In this document: positions 61,443-64,000 of the stretch, one piece after another | How the letters are laid out: every line of letters starts with the position of its first letter | Numbering within the stretch: position 1 is the stretch's first letter | Source: an uncultured Clostridia bacterium | Lineage (GTDB): Bacteria; Bacillota; Clostridia; Oscillospirales; Ruminococcaceae | DNA: 64,000 nucleotides | Assembly: GCA_947168885.1 (NCBI GenBank) | Contig: CAMVNQ010000013.1 | Location: forward strand, 1 to 64,000 | Reading direction: 5' to 3' | Made by a program: the position numbers and the translations under genes | The notes under the pieces: generated by a model | The model's database searches: none | What the model was told of the DNA's origin: nothing | The model's input: only the letters and a program-made list of their open reading frames with translations

Positions 61443-61709
61443 ATGAAAAGTATAATTGAACAGATCTACTACGGCGAGCTTAACCCCTGTTCCCTACCAA
61501 CTCCCACTTGTGAGAAGTACATCAAAGCCCGTGACGCGATTGAACACATAAGGGAGCGTATCTTGCAGAAGTACCCGGATTGCAAAGACCTTCTCGAAGA
61601 ATACACGGACGCGATACACGTTACCGCGTCTTGCGAGGGATTACAGGACTTTACAACAGGCTTTAGGCTCGGAGCCGAGCTCATGATCGAAATACTTGAC
61701 GAAACTTAA
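61443..61709 (+). CDS. DUF6809-like small protein
   Basis: 88 residues, IIEQIYYGELNPCSLPTPTC at the start, YPDCKDLLEEYTDAIHVTAS in the middle and EGLQDFTTGFRLGAELMIEI at the end. Closest to the copy at 17536. GGAGG lies 9 bases before the ATG. About 190 bp downstream of the tRNA-end repeat, matching the position of the broken copy at 30795. Soluble, no catalytic motif, function unknown. Confidence 0.75.
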   Translation: MKSIIEQIYYGELNPCSLPTPTCEKYIKARDAIEHIRERILQKYPDCKDLLEEYTDAIHVTASCEGLQDFTTGFRLGAELMIEILDET

Positions 61710-61718
61710 TAATTCTTG

Positions 61719-61753
61719 CGGCTGCATATCTGAAACGGTGTGCAGCCGTTTTT
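61719..61753 (+). terminator. Rho-independent terminator
   Basis: 8-bp stem CGGCTGCA / TGCAGCCG followed by TTTTT, 10 bp after the DUF6809 stop. The interval 61754-61949 shows only AT-rich sequence. Confidence 0.8.
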
Positions 61754-61949
61754 ATTTGCCAAGTATATACCATATCACTACCACCTATACAACACACGAT
61801 TCAAGATATCTTGTTTTCCGGACTCATTTATCCGGACTCTAGACCGTTTAAAAAAGGTGCTGACCTATTAACCGCAAACCCTCATTATTTCCCTTTTTGG
61901 ACATTTCTTTTTGGTCAGATTCTTTTTGGTCATTTGACCGAAAAGATGT

Positions 61950-62276
61950 TTATTTCAGTTCATCAGTCTGCCTAAGCTGACGTCCTATATCCATACCGCC
62001 ATACATAATACGCACAATGTTCACTGAATCGGCACTCACCACATAAAACACTTCATAGTTATCTACCGGAAAATGCCGTAATTCTTTGGCTCTCCACGGT
62101 TCTTCGTCATAAACCTTGTATCTTTCGGGATTTTCGTCAAGCTTTAGCACCGCACTCTGAATACGGCGTACCAAATCAGCCGCCGTGTCGGGCTCTATCA
62201 ACTGATAAGCAACATATTCATATATTCCGCGAATATCACGCTTTGCGTTCGCAGTATAGTTTACTTTGTACTTCAT
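61950..62276 (-). CDS. RelE/ParE-family toxin
   Basis: 108 residues, full length for the family. YKVNYTANAKRDIRGIYEYV at the start, then DEEPWRAKELRHFPVDNYEV and FYVVSADSVNIVRIMYGGMD, the RelE/ParE beta-sheet core with basic residues. Family members either cut mRNA on the ribosome (RelE) or poison gyrase (ParE); which applies cannot be told. ATG overlaps the antitoxin stop by 4 bp (ATGA), the classic coupled layout. Confidence 0.85.
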   Translation of the reverse strand: MKYKVNYTANAKRDIRGIYEYVAYQLIEPDTAADLVRRIQSAVLKLDENPERYKVYDEEPWRAKELRHFPVDNYEVFYVVSADSVNIVRIMYGGMDIGRQLRQTDELK

Positions 62277-62578
62277 ACACCAAAATCCCTGCGAAGTTCA
62301 GCCGCAACTTCCTCTGCCGAAAACACCCTTCCCTGCTCAATATCGTCCATTCCTTTTGTGATCTCAGCGTCAAACTGCTCCTTTGTCATTGTTGAAAGCG
62401 ACAGCGGAGCATTCTCCGGCAGCTTCACATCAAAAGGTATGCCGCGATGAATAACGACCTGCCTTAAAAACATTCCTATCGCGTTGGACATGGGTATTCC
62501 AAGCTGATCGAGCACGGCTTCCGCCTGCTCCTTTATGTTCGGCTCAACTCTTGCAAATACATTGGATGTTCTTGCCAT
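62273..62578 (-). CDS. RelB/DinJ-family antitoxin
   Basis: 101 residues from the ATG at 62578, with GGAGGG upstream; a longer frame would overlap the promoter. Ribbon-helix-helix N-terminus: NVFARVEPNIKEQAEAVLDQ, then LGIPMSNAIGMFLRQVVIHR. The C-terminal tail (EQFDAEITKGMDDIEQGRVF) should wrap the toxin. Binds its own promoter as a dimer in known systems; a suitable inverted repeat overlaps the -35 here. Confidence 0.85.
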   Translation of the reverse strand: MARTSNVFARVEPNIKEQAEAVLDQLGIPMSNAIGMFLRQVVIHRGIPFDVKLPENAPLSLSTMTKEQFDAEITKGMDDIEQGRVFSAEEVAAELRRDFGV

Positions 62579-62605
62579 AACGATCCCTCCTTGTGCTTTT
62601 TCTAT

Positions 62606-62636
62606 ATTATAGCACATTTGCTTGCGAATTGCAAGC
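62606..62636 (-). promoter_or_regulatory. TA promoter with operator-like inverted repeat
   Basis: Minus strand: TTGCAA (62634-62629), 17 bp, TATAAT (62611-62606). The inverted repeat GCTTGC-N5-GCAAGC (62620-62636) covers the -35, suited to RelB/DinJ autorepression. Confidence 0.75.
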
Positions 62637-62729
62637 GCATTGAAAGCATTTTGAACATAGTTTTCTTCGACAATTAACGTCAGGAGGTTCTTATTGTTTT
62701 GTTATTATGTACAAGTATAATATAAGCGT

Positions 62730-62951
62730 TCATTTTGTTACCTCGTTTCCGAGCTTTTCAAATGTGACCGTTTCATTTTTCATAGAATGTTTACCGATGC
62801 GATAACCATGTTCAGTCAGCTCTTTTTTATATTTCAGAAACGAATGGTCTATCGGTATTCCCGCAATCTCTTCTATCTGTCCAAATGTCAGTTTCACGCT
62901 TTCTTCGCCATTCTCCGATATCCATTTCCAAAGAGCATTGTATTTGTTCAT
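62730..62951 (-). CDS. Small protein, DUF7662-like
   Basis: 73 residues beginning MNKYNALWKWISENGEESVK, then TFGQIEEIAGIPIDHSFLKY. This matches a small conserved Firmicutes family often annotated next to other genes as hypothetical (DUF7662 from memory). It may be a winged-helix-like DNA-binding protein; that is a guess. Its start lies inside the 3' end of the GNAT frame upstream (125-bp overlap), with only a weak ribosome binding site. Confidence 0.55.
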   Translation of the reverse strand: MNKYNALWKWISENGEESVKLTFGQIEEIAGIPIDHSFLKYKKELTEHGYRIGKHSMKNETVTFEKLGNEVTK

Positions 62952-63462
62952 TTTTCATTCTCTCTATTGCATATACGGATATTTCAACGCCGTCATCGTC
63001 TGTATATTTTTCGACAAGGTTCATTCCTATAGACTCTGCTGTTTTCGCGGAAGGAATATTCTCGGTCCTCATATACGAGTATACTATTCTGAATGACGTA
63101 TGTGAAAACGCCCGGTCTCTTACTGCGGAAGCCGCTTCTTTAGCATATCCGCAGCGCTGCTTGTCGGCTCTTATGTGGTATCCGATCTCGGGTCGGATAA
63201 ATCCATTGATGTTCTGCATTGTAAGTCCGCAGTCGCCTATCATTTCTCCTGTATCTTTCAGACATACTGCCCACAGACCGAATCCGAGCACGCGATAACG
63301 CTCGATATTGGTTTCTATCCACTTACGAATCCGGGCTTCATCGAATGTATATGGATAATGGCGCATATTATCTTTGTCCGCGAGAACACGATAAAGTGCA
63401 TCGAAATCATCGCTGTTCATTTCCCGAAGGAACAGTCGTTCTGTCTTTATTATCTTTTCCAA
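62827..63462 (-). CDS. RimJ/RimL-type GNAT N-acetyltransferase
   Basis: 211 residues from TTG 63462 (AGGA five to six bases upstream); GTG 63480 would overlap the upstream gene more. TERLFLREMNSDDFDALYRV at the start, GFGLWAVCLKDTGEMIGDCG (beta 2-3), YHIRADKQRCGYAKEAASAV (beta 4 and the acetyl-CoA loop R-x-x-G-Y/A), TENIPSAKTAESIGMNLVEK (alpha 4). Relatives end soon after VYAIER; here about 45 more residues continue through the next gene in another frame. So the stop has probably been lost to a frameshift near 62960. Substrate unknown. Confidence 0.7.
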   Translation of the reverse strand: MEKIIKTERLFLREMNSDDFDALYRVLADKDNMRHYPYTFDEARIRKWIETNIERYRVLGFGLWAVCLKDTGEMIGDCGLTMQNINGFIRPEIGYHIRADKQRCGYAKEAASAVRDRAFSHTSFRIVYSYMRTENIPSAKTAESIGMNLVEKYTDDDGVEISVYAIERMKNEQIQCSLEMDIGEWRRKRETDIWTDRRDCGNTDRPFVSEI

Positions 63463-63470
63463 TTTTATCC

Positions 63471-63962
63471 TCACATACACTTTTCAAGCGGATGCACTTC
63501 ACAGCCCTTATCCACGTAATACGCAAACATCTCGTCCAGTTTTTTCAGATCATAGCTCGTAACACAATCCAAGATAACACGAACCTTATAGCCTGACTTT
63601 ACAAGATTGTAGCAGGTCGATTTGACGCACACCGTCGCGTCCGCACCGACGATATAAAACTCCCCGATATCGTTCCGGCGGATAAAATCGACAAATGCTT
63701 CATTTGTAAGAGCGCTTGCCTTGAACTTGTCAAAAATGTTTTCCGATACGACCTTAAGCTCCGGGACAAGCTCGGCACCTTTGGTATCCGGCTTGAATGT
63801 TCTTGTCTTTTCCGAGAGATTGTAATGTTTGATATAGACGATATGCATATTGCTTTCAGCAGCCCGGTCGATCGCATTGTTGACCTGCGCTATTATCTTT
63901 TTGTAGTTTTTCGTTATGTCATTCTGAAGGTCTATTACGACCAGTGCTTTGTTTGTTTTCAT
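63471..63962 (-). CDS. Isochorismatase-family cysteine hydrolase
   Basis: 163 residues. Triad: Asp11 in VVIDLQND, Lys79 in FDKFKASAL, and Cys112 in GADATVCVKSTCYNL, preceded by the family's FYIVGADA strand. Members hydrolyse isochorismate, nicotinamide or similar amides; the substrate here cannot be told. AAGGAG precedes the ATG. Its stop overlaps the region of the GNAT start, so the two are probably co-transcribed. The final 38 bp of the window hold only its leader. Confidence 0.8.
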   Translation of the reverse strand: MKTNKALVVIDLQNDITKNYKKIIAQVNNAIDRAAESNMHIVYIKHYNLSEKTRTFKPDTKGAELVPELKVVSENIFDKFKASALTNEAFVDFIRRNDIGEFYIVGADATVCVKSTCYNLVKSGYKVRVILDCVTSYDLKKLDEMFAYYVDKGCEVHPLEKCM

Positions 63963-64000
63963 TCTTATTCTCCTTTTCTTACGATAAAATATTAAACTTC

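Overview
The window looks like chromosome of a low-to-moderate GC Gram-positive gut-type Clostridia, most likely an Oscillospiraceae/Ruminococcus relative. The basis is strong GGAGG ribosome binding sites, near-perfect sigma-A promoters (repeatedly a -35, exactly 17 bp, TATAAT), lipobox and signal-peptide proteins without outer-membrane genes, zinc-ribbon membrane proteins, DUF6076- and DUF6809-like proteins, and Clostridia-type serine recombinase and relaxase remnants. No rRNA, complete tRNA or CRISPR array was seen.

Layout. 0-9.6 kb: a small membrane protein, a lipoprotein, a possible sortase substrate (NPATG), an IS200-type tnpA with a repeated end, a frameshifted NlpC/P60 gene, a DUF6809-like gene, and a three-gene operon (minus strand) of secreted proteins, two of them paralogues. 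9.7-17.5 kb: two related modules, each a Cro-like regulator followed by a protein kinase. Kinase one is a transmembrane receptor-like kinase. Kinase two is fused to a STAND/NB-ARC-like NTPase. Between them lie a decayed ABC ATPase, a truncated serine recombinase and a GNAT toxin-antitoxin pair. 17.5-19.6 kb: DUF6809, a small HTH protein and a divergent DUF6076 gene. 19.8-30.4 kb: a minus-strand cluster with an HTH regulator, a 1489-residue zinc-ribbon/C-type-lectin/DUF2135 membrane protein, a CBM-BIG2 secreted protein and further zinc-ribbon proteins, then a zinc-ribbon paralogue and a membrane HD-GYP protein.

30.5-61.3 kb is bounded by two exact 25-bp direct repeats that read, on the minus strand, as the 3' end of a tRNA. 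Inside are a broken DUF6809, a galactokinase tail, a 3793-residue repeat protein with a transglutaminase-like domain, a mobile-element graveyard at 43-45.6 kb (structured non-coding DNA, ~170-bp degenerate repeats, oriT-like inverted repeats, truncated relaxase, truncated Fic), and a signalling locus. That locus has two HD-GYP proteins with shared C-terminal beta-rich domains, a response regulator and a 1743-residue hybrid histidine kinase with six PAS-like repeats. A truncated AT-rich hsdR lies between two homologous non-coding repeats. 61.4-64 kb: DUF6809, an intact RelE/ParE-RelB/DinJ pair, a small hypothetical gene, a GNAT acetyltransferase and an isochorismatase-like hydrolase.

How it fits together. 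The window is rich in sensing and cell-surface functions (two kinases, three HD-GYP proteins, hybrid kinase, several secreted repeat or binding proteins) on a background of repeated integration and deletion. The strongest candidates for something new are the paired regulator-kinase modules, including the kinase-STAND fusion, the HD-GYP proteins carrying cytoplasmic beta-sandwich-like tails, and the association of DUF6809 genes with element boundaries.
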